In this document: piece after piece, positions 1 through 12,439 of the stretch
Layout: every line of letters begins with the position of its first letter
Position numbering within the stretch: the first letter of the stretch is position 1
Assembly: GCA_035772405.1 (NCBI GenBank)
Contig: JAYKKM010000155.1
Coordinates: 186,001 to 250,000, forward strand
From: Chrysogorgia sp. JL179-B06
Lineage: Eukaryota > Cnidaria > Anthozoa > Scleralcyonacea > Chrysogorgiidae
Direction: 5' to 3'
DNA: 64,000 nucleotides
Made by a program: the position numbers and the translations under genes
The notes under the pieces: model-generated
Databases searched by the model: none
Seen by the model: the letters and a program-made list of their open reading frames with translations, nothing else
What the model was told of the DNA's origin: nothing

Positions 1-522
1 AAAGATTTGATTTGAATAAAAGTAAATTGATTTGCACTTGTGGGCCACCGTACGTTATTGCTTCCAAAAAGCCCAATTTTGGACATTCCGCCTAAAATTG
101 CCGAGAATGTTTTCAATGCTTCAGGAACCGACGCCGCTCGCTCAGTGATATCTCATTAATAAAAACTGCGTCTTATCAGTTCAAGCTTGTGTTTTTTTGA
201 TGGTAATGCCGGATAGGTATGTTGTTTACGGTTGCTCAAACCAGGCAAGTTTGGAGAATAATATCCCTTCATATATATAATACCATACTTTAACGACGAT
301 TCATCTGTCGCGAAGCGCAGAAGTGGATATAACCTTCATGCAAGTAGGTAAACCCCCCCCCCCCCCATCCACCGTAACAAAGGGATGCCGACAGGAAGTG
401 ACTTAATAGGATTAAGTGTGAATAATAAAAGTAAATTCCCTGGTAAATTCCCAAGCGTACGTACGCACTAATCCTTGAATAATTAAAAGATGATCCCCTG
501 TGTTGCTATGTTTACTTTTACT
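1..522. other. AT-rich sequence, no gene recognised
   Basis: No convincing exon or RNA gene was seen. There is a C homopolymer near 353-366 and a GCGTACGTACGC-like palindrome near 453-466. A similar palindrome recurs near 1550-1562, on the other side of the MITE at 532-1524. Confidence 0.5.
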
Positions 523-531
523 TTAGCGTAC

Positions 532-1524
532 CTGCCTCGTACCCAGGCGTCTCAATCCTTCCATAGGCGGAGGAGCGGCTAGGCGGAAGAGCGGGGCGAG
601 CGAGGCGCGGAGGGGCTGCTGGGAAGGCTGAGGAGCGGGGAACGCCTGGCAGATCTTGCAAGTGTTATGGCGGACAACTGCGTTTAATAGCGAACCGGAA
701 AGCTCGAGAAATCCTTTCGATTATTCCAGAAGACCTGCTCACTTGTGAGCAATTTTAGAATACCCATCCACTTTTGAAACCGCATTTAAAGGCAGAAATA
801 CAAACCAGGTTGCTCTAAAATCTCTTTAAATATAATGTCGAAGGTTTCTATTGACTATTGTGTGTACTTGTTGTCGTTGTTGATATATAGTTATCAAAAT
901 TAAACGGAGTTTTAAAATAGAACGAAGCAATTGTATAATATGATGAACTTTCCGTCATTTGACTCCTTTTACCAACTGTCAACAGATAATTCTACAATTT
1001 AGCGGAGAGCGGAGTTGACCATCATATGCGAGTAAGGCGCAAACCATCGACTAAAGTTACACGCAAGAAAATTTCCATAGCGTCGAGGACGTTTTGTTGT
1101 GGTTTTTTGACAGAAATAAACAGAATGAATCGAGAGTCTATAATGCTGATAACCAAACAATAGCATTATTTACATACCTTGCAAACTTAGCTTTCTCACA
1201 GCTTTATTTACATCTTGAAGTGTAGACATCTTGAATTCATCAAGTGTCAATGGTCCTCAGACCCCCGAATAAAGGCTCAGACAAAGGATCAAGTGTTATT
1301 TATTACAACTGGGTCGAAAAAATACGGAAATTCGAAAAAACAGCGGTCAAATAGAACGACTTGCAAGAAACCGAACTTTCTTGCAAGAAACCGAACAAGA
1401 TCTGCCAGGCGTCTCAATTTCTCTCTCCGCCTTCCCAGCAGCCCATCCGCGCCTCGCTCGCCCCGCTCTTCCGCCTAGCCGCTCCTCCGCCTTGGAAGGA
1501 TTGAGACGCCTGGGTACGAGGCAG
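532..1524. mobile_element. Mutator-like MITE with 9-bp target duplication
   Basis: The ends are inverted copies beginning CTGCCTCGTACCCAGGCGTC and extending about 135 bp into GC-rich arms (532-662 and 1398-1524). The 9-bp direct repeat TTAGCGTAC lies immediately outside both ends (523-531 and 1525-1533). A 9-bp duplication with long inverted repeats is typical of the Mutator/MULE superfamily. No transposase lies between the arms, so it is non-autonomous. Short open frames in the arms (1215-1580, both strands) are by-products of GC-rich inverted repeats. A related terminus occurs in the element at 37572-38396. Confidence 0.75.
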
Positions 1525-1684
1525 TTAGCGTACGTACAGAATAATAATGAGCGTACGTACGCATGAATATGCCTGATCATGGCTGGTTTTGTGAGAGTAT
1601 AAATTGAGAGTGTAAAACAGCACAGATCATTCGTTTCACAGCTTTCACAAAGTGGAATTTACTGCGTATATATTTCTGGCACAG

Positions 1685-1858
1685 ATGGAGTGTCTACATG
1701 GGAAACCTGCTTCTTGCTCGACAACAAAAAATGGTTCATTCTGGTTTTGTGGACAAAAACCTAATTGTGGTTTTATTCGTACTGAGGACGATGGTTACGT
1801 ATTTCAAAAAGCCATGGTCGATTGGAGATCTACCAATTTAGGCCAGCCTCTCCAATAG
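1685..1858 (+). pseudogene. GRF-type zinc-finger exon fragment
   Basis: After a plausible splice acceptor (CTGGCACAG), the frame from ATG 1685 reads ECLHGKPASCS, then NGSFWFCGQKPNCGF. The Cys/His, FWFC and NCGF spacing resembles the GRF zinc-finger family, whose members bind nucleic acid and often occur in helicases, topoisomerases and transposon proteins. The frame hits TAG at 1856-1858. The same frame stays open afterwards to about 1980, but I could not recognise that part. No further exons were found, so this is most likely a captured or decayed fragment. The fold assignment is from motif spacing only. Confidence 0.45.
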
Positions 1859-2230
1859 CGCAAGATATGGCTGTGTAGCACCACTAGAATTTGCGTCACA
1901 AATCACGATCTTGCAAGTACACAACAGCCTCTCAATATTTCGTGGGCAAATGCGCAATCAATAGCGTTTCGGGCATTGTAGCGGTAGCGCACATAAGATT
2001 TAAGATGACTCGCTGATAGAAATATTTAAGAATTAAGATAAGAACAATTAGCTGAAACATTTTTAAATATATTGCATTGGAAAGTTTTGTACAGCAACCA
2101 ACTGAAACGCAAGCGGAAGAAAATTAAGCTGACATTTCTTGTTTGCAAGCAAACATTTGATGACGATTATCGGCAACAACACAACAAAAGTACCATGGAG
2201 ATTTTTTGAAATTATTGGGTACGTGTTGAT

Positions 2231-2880
2231 CAGGGGCGTAAATATAGCCAGAATGCGGTGTATATATACCCTCTAAATTTTGGAAAACAATGTTATATAC
2301 CACAGATTTTGGAAGATAATGTTATCAATGCAGTCTGTCAACACATATGCGAAGCGTGTCGTAAAAAATTATTAGAAATAGCCAAACACGACATGTAGAC
2401 GCAGAATTATTGTGCTCACATATAAATAAGTTATAGCTAACGCTACCTGGACTACGACTGTAATTATATAATATAGTATTAGACGTTCTTCACGTTCTCT
2501 TCACGTTATTATACAGTACTTCATGCTAACATGCTTGAATGCTTGACAAAAAAACTCTTTACAATCTTCCCCAAAATGCTGTGCGCATGTTGTCAACATA
2601 AAAAAAAACCAATCCAAAATATGAAATAATTTTATAAACTTCTGAACTGACTGAAAATCACCGCTCAGAGTGCAGGAAATGCCAGTTGCGGATTCTATAT
2701 TTCAAAATTTCAAAATATTTCAAAAGGACATGCCCCGACCCCCCTAGAAAGCCTAGCGCCTGCAGCGCTTCAGTTCATCCCCATCATGACCACGCCCAAA
2801 CCACGCCCATGTCACGCCCAATTTGTTGGCAAAACTGGGTCATGCACCCCCCCAAATGCATTGCCTTCGCTACGTCCCTG
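2231..2880. mobile_element. Possible hAT-like non-autonomous element
   Basis: The left end reads CAGGGGCGTA and the right end TACGTCCCTG, an inverted pair with one mismatch over ten bases and typical of hAT termini. The right end carries the poly-C and CACGCCCA-rich stretch often seen inside such elements. I found no matching 8-bp target duplication, so the two ends may belong to different insertions. No coding sequence was recognised. Confidence 0.35.
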
Positions 2881-3520
2881 CGTACAGACATCATCAACTC
2901 TCAAACATAAGCGGGTAATCTTGGCATCTCCGTGAGATATTCTACATCTTCTACATCTTGACAATTCGTATGAACGTTCCAAACGTTCCTTCATCGTCTC
3001 GGTACTGTATTCGAAGTTTTTTTGCGCCATGATAGAACGTGCCAGCCGTTTCACTTACAATGTTTGAAAGGCTTTTTAAGTTTAATTCTTTTAAAGCTCG
3101 CTCAGTAATTGTGGTCTTCTTGCAATGATCGTATTTGTGGCCGTATAAAATTTTGACTTGCACAGACATTGTACGAAATTTAACATGTCCTAATTAATAT
3201 AAAACCTTTCTGTTACACTTACAAACGTGTTTGTCTCGCAGATCAAAATGTTTGATTGATAGGTTGAAAGTGACACGTTAGTAAACGTGCGGGTCTGAAA
3301 CGTAAACAAACGAGAAAAAACGTTTGCAGTTGGCGGTTGCTTGCAAATGGTAGTATTCAATATCCAATGTAAAAAGCAAAGAAATTATTCTGTCCAACAC
3401 TTCGTCGCACGGCATTATTGTAGACCGAGCTATCAAGTAAAGACTGTTTTCGATTACGCCCGCTTTGCACGCGCGTGCGAAGCGCTAGTCAATAACGGGT
3501 GGAATTGCCTCGGCATTTTT

Positions 3521-4067
3521 TTGCCGAGGTAAACTATGAAAATCGCAACTTGCCTCGGCATTTGCCTCGGCAATCCGAGTGCCGAGGCGAATTTCGAGGG
3601 TTGTGTATAGTCACTGTAGTGAACCATCAAGTGGAGTGTCGAGTTACTATTGAAAATTGACCAGTTTATAGAGGTCAGTTTTTTCGCGCGAAACGAATGC
3701 GCATTTCGAATGGGACTAATTAGAAATCTTTTCAATTTTAACGATAGAAATTTCGTTTGGTGCACTAGAGTGCACTAAACGCTATTTTCTATACAGCGAA
3801 ATTTTCACTTGCAATTTTTATCGACGCGAAGCGAAATTTCTATCGTTAAAATTGAAAAGATTTCTAATTAGTCCCATTCGAAATGCGCATTCGTTTCGCG
3901 CGAAAAAACTGACCTCTATAAAACTGGTCAATTTTCAATAGTAACTCGACACTCCACTTGATGGTTCACTACAGTGACTATACACAACCCTCGAAATTCG
4001 CCTCGGCACTCGGATTGCCGAGGCAAATGCCGAGGCAAGTTGCGATTTTCATAGTTTACCTCGGCAA
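3521..4067. mobile_element. Foldback element with 235-bp near-perfect arms
   Basis: Left arm 3521-3755 and right arm 3832-4067 are reverse complements, differing by about one base (a T-run near 3662). They flank a 76-bp loop. The outer parts of the arms contain clustered GCCTCGGC/GCCGAGGC octamers, and more of these occur just outside, at 3507-3515 and 4299-4362. The near identity of the arms implies recent formation or gene conversion. The open frame on the minus strand at 3454-3765 is an arm translation, not a gene. Superfamily unassigned; no target duplication seen. Confidence 0.7.
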
Positions 4068-4362
4068 TTCACTCCTTGTTAATGTCGCTGGATTATATCG
4101 TATCATTCATGACGTATTGGCCATATAGGACCGCGGGCGCGAACACGCTAAAAAAAAGTTTTTTATTGTTTATCACACGAACTATGCATGTTATAATATT
4201 CGTTATAATATCTTCCGTATGTACTTTACTTTAATTACAACTGCCGACGCGAATGCCGCAGGAATTTAAGGTGATTTCATTGTGCGCCTCAGCAAAACAA
4301 ATTGCCGAGGCAAACGCGAAAATTATCGAAAGACTTCGGCAATTATTTGCCGAGGCAAAAAT

Positions 4363-5440
4363 AGTTGAATTACGAGGGTTGCTACACAAACACAACAGCA
4401 TTTTCATAACATTTGTACAAACGACGTCTAATTAGTGTTTTGCAAGGAGATCAAGGGTTATTCATCGTTAATATTATGTGGGTATATGAGTAATTATCCT
4501 ATTAACTAAAATTCCCTAGCAAAATTATTTCTCTGGTATTTCTATGCTGTGCATTAATTGTATTTGGTTGCTGGTGGTTTTAGATCAATTATGTTCATTA
4601 GAGAATTTTCATGTTGGATAGTTTATAATGAACGATGACCACTTTGCAATACCATGGATAGAGAACATGGCTGCCGACTGTAAATGAAAAAGGACCAAAA
4701 CGACTCCAAAAATGGGGCTGCCAAAACGGCACCTATAACAACAATTTTTACTTAGATTACTAGGCAAAAACAGTAGTGGCTGCCATTTTTTCTCATTCTA
4801 ACAAAAGAGATCAAGATTGACAGCAAAAATGAGAGTGATTACATCAATCTTGAGTTTAATATGTGAGCCCCTCCCTAAGACAGCAAGAATTTCGAAAGAA
4901 CGCACTTCCATCGTAGAAAGTTTGCTCTGTGACATTTTTGCTCATTTTAATAGTTCATTTATCCTATTTAATATTTGATATACATCGTGTATTAAAATCA
5001 TTGAAGAACAAATGGCCTTGTCCTGTAGCTTATAAAAGTATAAAACATCTTTTGGCATATCAGCTGGCACGTCAGACACATTCGTGGCATAAACAACCTC
5101 TGAAACAAACACTTGAGAAAATTGGGAAGAATCTTTTGACACCAGTACAAATAGCAAATGGAACCCCGTACTGCTCCAGTACGACTAGCCACTTCGTTTT
5201 TAAAACACAAGTATATATATATATATATACTGTCTGTACATCTTTACACTACTGAAACTGTTGTGAACTTATGATAAGAAACTAACAATTCAGTTGATCA
5301 ATGGACGCCGTTTAAAGTAGGTTAAACGAATCGGTTAGTAAATTATTGCTTACACTTACTACTTAATACTGTACTTACGGTTCGTAATCGCTCATTGGGA
5401 AAGGTTTATATTTAGTTTAGTTTACAGTAGTTTACACCCA
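4363..5440. other. No gene recognised; short TA microsatellite
   Basis: AT-rich sequence with a (TA)n run at about 5209-5231. The open frames near 4929-5255 overlap on both strands and show no family resemblance or splice context, so they were not called. Confidence 0.4.
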
Positions 5441-5443
5441 ATT

Positions 5444-5632
5444 GCGTTCTACTGCAAACCGCAAACATTTTTTCGAGTTGTTTCACGTTGAAACGTAACG
5501 TTTGGGTTATCTCGTTTTAACCAATCAGATTGCACTGATCTCACGGTGAAATGTAATATGCACCGTGGGAACATTAAAAGGAGATAAATCATGAACAACT
5601 CGAAAAAATGTTTGCGGTTTCCAGTAGAACGT
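5444..5632. mobile_element. Short inverted-repeat MITE
   Basis: Ends GCGTTCTACTGCAAACCGC and the inverted GCGGTTTCCAGTAGAACGT enclose a 189-bp element whose inverted homology continues into TTTTTTCGAGTTGTT. Its centre (about 5490-5580) is repeated in inverted orientation at about 8610-8697, inside another MITE, so the two share a core family. No transposase. Confidence 0.55.
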
Positions 5633-5785
5633 AAATGGTTTAGGCTCCGTATCTGGGTTTTTTTTGTGTCGCGATATCGCAATACGCTGTCTGGAGCGTC
5701 GCTCGAAGTATATAATTATTGAAATAATTAATAATTAACCAGACACTGGTTGTTGACAAGCTCTTCCGCGTTTCTCCATACGAGG

Positions 5786-6500
5786 CAATACGTGCAAGAT
5801 GTTGTGAATCAATATGGTATTAACTGCACAACAAACGACTGGGCAACACTTGTTACTGAGAAGCGTAATGCGATTTAATGACAAACTTAGCGACAAAACT
5901 TAGCGGCAAAACTTAGCGGCCTTGTTTCTATAATATTAATGCACTTTATAGTCAATTGAAACCCAGGACCCCAGGACTATGTGGGGATTTTCACATTTCA
6001 CGAGTGTTAAAAACCCGGCTCAAAATACCGTTCAGTTGTTAAAATATCCAGCTACCAAAAGATCGACGTTTGTTAACTGGACGAAAAAGAGACCACTCCG
6101 CATTTTCAACACTCAAACGTACTGGGAGATACCGTACCGTAAACGTACCTTAAACGTACTCGTCGTCACGTTTTAAACTTGCATTTGAAATTTATCAGTT
6201 GCGAATTTAATATCAATCCGAGTTCTATCCAAACCGACGAGCAGTGGGGACTTGTTCGTCGATTCCTTGGTCAACTTCTATTGAGGTATTTAACTTCAGT
6301 TTATTAAGGTACGTTTACATTGAATATATTTTTTATATATATATTATTTATATTTGTAATACTGCACTTACGTTTCGTAATAGCTCTCAGCCAAACCTTT
6401 ACCTTGCCAAACCCAACTGACGAGTCCCGGATCATCCGGATGAAACGTAGCCTTCGGAAAAATTGCGCGCATGCCGGGAGGGAAAAATGGTGGGGGGAGG
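5786..6500. repeat. Dispersed repeat, copy 1 (partner at 9411-9905)
   Basis: Bases 5786-5876 are nearly identical to 9411-9501 in direct orientation. Bases 6149-6500 resemble 9670-9905 (shared CGTACCTTAAAC, GTCACGTTTTAAACTTGCAT, then a G-rich stretch beginning ATGCCGGG). The two copies differ by indels in between. This is either a repeat family or a local segmental duplication. The short frames inside on both strands are not supported as genes. Confidence 0.55.
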
Positions 6501-7151
6501 TAAATTGCGGGTGGAGATGAAACTGTTTGTCAAGGGAGCCGAACACTCAACCTCGTCCCAGAGGAGGGAGCGCCCGGGCACAGAGGCCGGGGATGGGAGG
6601 GAGGTGAGAAACCGGGCAAAAAGCAATCTCGTTCCCAGAGCCTCCGCCGCGCCACGCAAACGGACCGGAAATAGGGCGACGATTGAAAAGAGCATGCGCC
6701 AGAAATAGACCGAGCGTATATCGAGTTTCTTCCCTAGACACGTTAATAACTCTCAAGGATATCTCTTCAGAGGTGAAAAAATTTGTTGTCTGGTGTGTAT
6801 GATTTTAGAATATATTTATGTAACTCGCGGCAATGAAATCAAAAAGGTCGATAAACACTGCATTGTGTATTTATTAATAGGTGTTGGCTGATTGTTGAAA
6901 CTTCAAACAATAAAAAAAGACTTGACAGCACAAAAATTAACGGTAACATCTTTTTACAAGTTCACGCGGCGTTCGTGAGGCGTGGGAAAATCTTTGATCA
7001 ATCTTTGTTTTGATTCTCGATGGCTTGTGTTCTCGTTTCTGTGCTGCAAATATAAACACTACGTCCGATCATTTACTTGAAGATATCAAGATACGTTTTG
7101 GTCGCATTTCCTGAGCCAAGAATAACTGAGGCAATTTTTTGCACCATGTTC

Positions 7152-8302
7152 CGCCAAAATTAATGTTTACGTTTTGCACTCCAATTTGTACATTTTGTTA
7201 TTGACACAATGCGTTATGACATTAAAGACTTGAATTATGATATGACGCTCAACGTTTTGTCCACATCCTGAGACATTCCATTAGATACTTTGAGACTCCT
7301 CGCGCTGTCGTGAACAAAACACTGCAATATTATTATATCGGACGAGTAAAAATTGGTCGTGGGCAAATGATTGACCTTAAATAAACTCCACACAAAGTGG
7401 AGACTCACAAAAGCCGATGATGTCGAAGGTAATTTTTAACACAAGCTGCTTCCCAGTGCCAGTGGTGAGGAGAATTTAAAACAAATCAGCTTCAAAGCAC
7501 GACTAATCGCAGACTAATCGGAACTTGTAAGTTTATTTATAAGTTTATCTGTTACACATTTATTTGACGTACTATTCGTGTGAAACAAATTATTCTTCGT
7601 CCAAACTAAATACGTTAATACGGCAATTTTGTTCACAAGCCAAACTTCTTCGGGGAGTCATCAGCTTTGTTTACTTCGTTTGGTTTCAAATCCTTGAATG
7701 TTTGAGCTAGATGTGGCTGAGATTCGCATTTTCTCAACAGTGGTAATGAATATTAAACACACGCATCGTGTTCAAAACAAAGCAAGTGAGCCAGCTTGTG
7801 ACCAAAATTGCCGTATTATTAACGTATTTAGTTTGGACGAAGAATAATTTGTTTCACACGAATAATACGTCAAATAAATGTGTAACAGATAAACTTATAA
7901 ATAAACTTACAACTGGGAAGCAGCTTGTGTTAAAAATTACCTTCAACATCATCGGCTTTTGTGAGTCTCCATTCGCCAACGACCAATTTTTACTCGTCCG
8001 AGATAATATTAAATATTGCGGTGTTTTGTTTACGACATCGCGAGGAGACTCAAAGTATCTCAATACTTCCGGATATGAAGGGATATGATCTAGTGCCCAC
8101 CCCAAATTGGTGTTCTGAGTATGTCTCAGGATAAATGAGACAACCAATTTCACCAAAATGAGCAAACAGAGAACAAAGATCACTGCAAAACGTGCAGCGT
8201 CCATGTCATAATTAAACTCTTTAATGTCATAACGCATTGTACATGTGTCAATAACAAAATGTACAAATTGGAGTGCAAAATGTAAACATTAATTTTGGCA
8301 GA
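7152..8302. repeat. Large inverted duplication around a 110-bp spacer
   Basis: Sequence 7152-7665 is repeated in inverted orientation at about 7775-8302. The right-hand arm carries an open exon (7911-8237, minus strand). The left-hand arm carries a shorter, damaged copy starting ATGCGTTATGACATTAAAG near 7209, with about 100 bp missing internally and extra sequence before its GTAAGT donor-like site. The duplication therefore includes both exon and flanking non-coding DNA. The arms have diverged more than those of the foldback at 3.5-4.1 kb. Confidence 0.65.
7911..8237 (-). CDS. First exon of an unrecognised membrane-anchored protein
   Basis: An ATG at 8237 opens 109 codons ending exactly at a GTAAGT donor (7910-7905), phase 0. 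Residues about 17-38 form one hydrophobic helix (FAVIFVLCLLILVKLVV), so this looks like an N-terminal signal anchor followed by a soluble region (LGWALDHIPSYPEVL, then SPRDVVNKTPQYL). I do not recognise the family. No downstream exon was found on the minus strand between here and the palindrome centre. The exon is duplicated in inverted, degraded form at about 7209-7470. It may be a captured gene fragment rather than a functional gene. Confidence 0.4.
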
Positions 8303-8462
8303 CACCACCCTCCATATAGACCAGGCGCTCTTTCTTGCATTTCATGTAGAATGTCAATCCATTTAAACGTCGACAGGACTAAAAGTTTGTCCGAAGATAA
8401 CTTTTTTGGTGTAAACTCTGCCATATAAAGAACGAAGTACGTACATATTAAGCGTTAATTTC

Positions 8463-8905
8463 CTGACGAAACAAACGAAGAACGACAAAAAATTATAGTT
8501 TGCTTCAAACTATCACCTATGTTATTGTTATGGATGGAATCAATGGAAGAACAGTGTTTAAAACGTCAAGGTTTTGCGAAAAATTGAATAATACTTCGAG
8601 CGCTTTTAATGTTCCCACGGTGCTACATTTCACCGTGAGATCAGTACAATCTGATTGGTTAAAACGAGATAACCCAAACGTCACGTTTCAACGTGCGGTT
8701 TGCACTTGCACGCAAATGGTTTTTCGTCAATTTCTATTTTTTTTGTGTCGCGATATCGCAATTCTTGCGCAAGAATATAATAGCCTTGCAAGCTGTCTGG
8801 CAAGCTGTCGAGCGTCGCTCGAGTTATTCAATTTTTCGCAAAACCTTGATGTTTACACTGTTCGCAAACTATAGTTTTTTATCGTTCTTTGTTTCGTCAG
8901 CAAAA
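8463..8905. mobile_element. MITE with long imperfect terminal inverted repeats
   Basis: The ends read CTGACGAAACAAACGAAGAACG and the inverted CGTTCTTTGTTTCGTCAG. Inverted homology resumes further in (AAGGTTTTGCGAAAAATTG at about 8568, inverted near 8838). The centre shares a block with the MITE at 5444-5632. No target duplication or transposase was found. Confidence 0.55.
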
Positions 8906-9410
8906 ATCCAGGAAGAGAGCTTAGGGTAATAGGATCTTTGTTGTTTTGGGGTCGGTTATTAAAAACTCGTTTAGGACAAATTGTTGTTTTGTTTCGCAAA
9001 CCTGTTTCGTTTCGCAAAATACCATAAGCCTGATGGATGGTGTATTCTGCTATCCTGTATGGTAATCCTTCAAATCTGGGATAGTGCAAATCTCGCAATG
9101 ATCCGCGAATATAACAAGCAGTGTTTTTGAGATATGTAGAACTTCATACATCGGCCAAGATCGACAACGTTTACCTAAACACTATATATTATACCCATAT
9201 ACACATTATACCCATTCGTGGCATCATAAAATCACAATTGCGCTTAGGTTGCACGCGAGAGCTGTCAAAGGTAGCCCGAGTTAACGCCTAACGGGGTCTT
9301 GTTATAAATCATAGAATTCGCGAAACAAACCATCTCGAAATAAACCGTCTCAGAACAAACCCGTCTTTAATCCGGAAGACTTGAGCAAGTCTATAGTGTA
9401 CCAGATCGTG

Positions 9411-9905
9411 GCAATACGTGCAAGATGTCGTGAATCAATATGGTTTTAACTGCACAACAAACGACTGGGCAACACTTGTTACTGAGAAGCGTAATGCGAT
9501 ATATTGAGTGCTATAATATTAAGTAATAATGCTATAATAATGCTATAATATTAAGTAATAACGCGGATTTTACTTCACTGTGAACTTCACGCAATATTTT
9601 CTCCTGTCGATTCAACTTCGTGGCAAGTACTGCCCGGGACTCCGCGTCTTCAAGACAACCCAATGTAAACGTACCTTAAACTGCGTCGTCACGTTTTAAA
9701 CTTGCATTTGATTACGTTTATGTACGTTTATATATATATTTTTAATAATTTTTTTAATACTGCACTTACGTTTCGTAATCGCTCTCCGTTTCGTAATCGG
9801 TTTACCAACCCAAATGAGCCTCCGGGAAAGTTGCGCGCTCTCATGCCGGGCGGGAAAAATTGGGGGGGGGGGGGGGGATTTCGGGCGGAGACGAAACTGT
9901 TTGTC
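9411..9905. repeat. Dispersed repeat, copy 2 (partner at 5786-6500)
   Basis: Direct repeat of the block at 5786-6500, sharing the 91-bp unit and the downstream ATGCCGGG/poly-G stretch. The G homopolymer at about 9862-9877 makes both-strand open frames here unreliable. Confidence 0.5.
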
Positions 9906-12439
9906 AATGAGGGGGGTAGGGGGAGCAGAGACGGGGGGGGCTCATTTTGCTTGAATGTAGACTTTTTACTATGTTGCAATGTTAATAAACTGCTTTTTCT
10001 TCGATTATTTTCAATTCACAATGTTTAGACAATCCTGAATCTCCTGGCTGTTTTTTGAGGATTTGCAGTTGTCAACTGATGTCCCAATGGACTTTTGTCC
10101 AGGATTGTAGTTTCGTTTACTGTATAAGCTCTGAAGTAACAGAAACAAAAACATATATGTCAACGAACTTCGTGTGAATAATACCAAATAATGACAAAGG
10201 ATGGATATTTTCGATAAAAATCATACCCTACAGCAACTAGAAATTAACAAACAACAGCTCGACTAAAAATATATAAAACGGGGTTAGCTGGAAAATACGG
10301 AGTCGGAGTGCCGGAGTACGGAGTGCCGGAGTGTGGAAAAGACGGAGTGTGGAATGGAAAACACGGAGTGTGGAAAACACGGAGTGTGGAAAACACGGAG
10401 TATGGAAAACACGGAGTCGATGTGACGTAGTTGTCAGCGTGGAGTATGGAAAATAAGGAGTCTGTGACCGCGTGTAAATATACTAAATACCGTAAGAGTT
10501 CGAACGGTTTGATAAACCGCTATTAAACTGGAACCTGTCGAACTGATTCCGCAAAGCGTTTAAATGCGAAATAATCGAACACTACTCACTGATCTGGACG
10601 CAGACCGTTTGAAGTTTTGAACGCTTGCAGTTAAACGGTATGAACGCTTAGCTCAAAATTCATCCATTCAAATCGTTAGATTTCGAGAACTTTCCTCATT
10701 TCAAAACAGATATCTTGCTTGACACGGCGGGGTTAAAAAGCGAGTCGCAGGTGGCGGGTAGATACTAGCAGATAGCGGGTACGAACAGGAAAAATATGTC
10801 CTTTTTAATAATAAATCTACCTAGGAAAAAACATTCGAATCTGATATTACATACCTTAAACAATAAATATTATTCAAAACTTTTGCGTTATGCTGTAAAT
10901 AACAGCAAAAACTTTTAATTTTTTGGGTTAATATTAACCCCTGAATAAAACGACTTTGTGTTATCTGGGTAATCAATAAACGCCCGACTAAAACGGACGC
11001 TAGTCAGCCTCACTCTCCTCCGCATGCAGAGGCTTCTTGCGCTTTTATTTGTAGCAATAATGTAATTTGTATTAGGCTCACAGGGTGTTTTGGGGACGCG
11101 TCAGCCTAATCTTGTATCCGAGACTCCCTAAATAATAGACATTTAGTAATTTAGGCATGCAGCAAGTCAAAAAGGAAGTACTCTAGTCATTCTACTTTGA
11201 TGAGTCAGCAAATACTCTCAATTTTATATTTAGAATTATTTCGAATTTTATTATTTCAAAACAAATTATGAGGATATATCATGAGAAAAAGTTATTATTC
11301 GAAATGATGACCAACTCTCCCTGTTCTAAGAATGACTAAAGAATATTGACTTTCCCACGATCTCGTTTAATGTTTACAATGGAAGATTACTATGGGGCGC
11401 CAAATGTGTTTTTATTATTTAAACGTTTTATGTCAGTTTTTTTAATATATATTATAGGTTGCAGTTTGTCGGTCGTTGCAGTTTGTCGGTCTACCAATTG
11501 TTAGAATTGAGCTGTAAGGTCTATAATATCAGATTCGAATGTTTTTTTTTATTTTTCCTGTTCGTAACCAATCTTGGTTCAAGCCGGAGACTGGTTTCCA
11601 GTACTTTTAATAAATGAGTTTCAAACGCTATTGCATAATAATATGCGTTGTTCTCTATTTTGGTGAATTATTTTGGTCAGACATACATTGTCATTGAATG
11701 AATTGAGAGACCCCGTGTATGATCGATAATGTTTTTGTCGAAACGCTTGCACTAAACGGCTTAAAAACGGCTTTAAAACTAAAACGCGCAATACGAACTC
11801 CCTTTGTTTTTGACCGTGCTAAATGTAAACATATCAATCAAATTCGCATGTTTCACATTGAAAAGGAACCATTTTTCTCTCGATTCATTCAATAACAATG
11901 TATGTATGACCAATACTATTTACCAAAATGAAGAGCTCATTTATTAAAAGTACCGGAAACCAGTACAGGAAAGCAAACTGCAAGCGTTCCGAACGGTCTG
12001 CGTCCAGACTGTCAGTGAGTAGTGTTCGATTATTTCGAACGTTAAAAACAAAGCGTTTAAACTCTTTGGACCAGGCATTTAAACACTTTGAATCAGTTCG
12101 ACAGGTTCCAGTTTAACAGCCATTCGAAAGGTTTGTTATATAATTTGAAACGGTTTATCAAACCGTTCGAACGCTTACCGAACGGCATACGAACGGTATT
12201 TACACGCGTTGAATGCTGCGGAAGAAGCTCTTGGCATCCCCCCAAAGACCAGACCTAGTACACAGCTGACTCCTTATTTTCCATACTCCACGCTGACAAC
12301 AAACGTCAGACTCCGTGTTTTCCATACTCCGTGTTTTCCATACTCCGTGTTTTCCACACTCCGTGTTTTCCACACTCCGTGTTTTCCATTCCACACTCCG
12401 TCTTTTCCACACTCCGGCACTCCCACAGGACGAAAACGC

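Noticed and set aside
3454..3765. 103-codon minus-strand frame
   Set aside because: Lies almost wholly inside the foldback arm; no family features.
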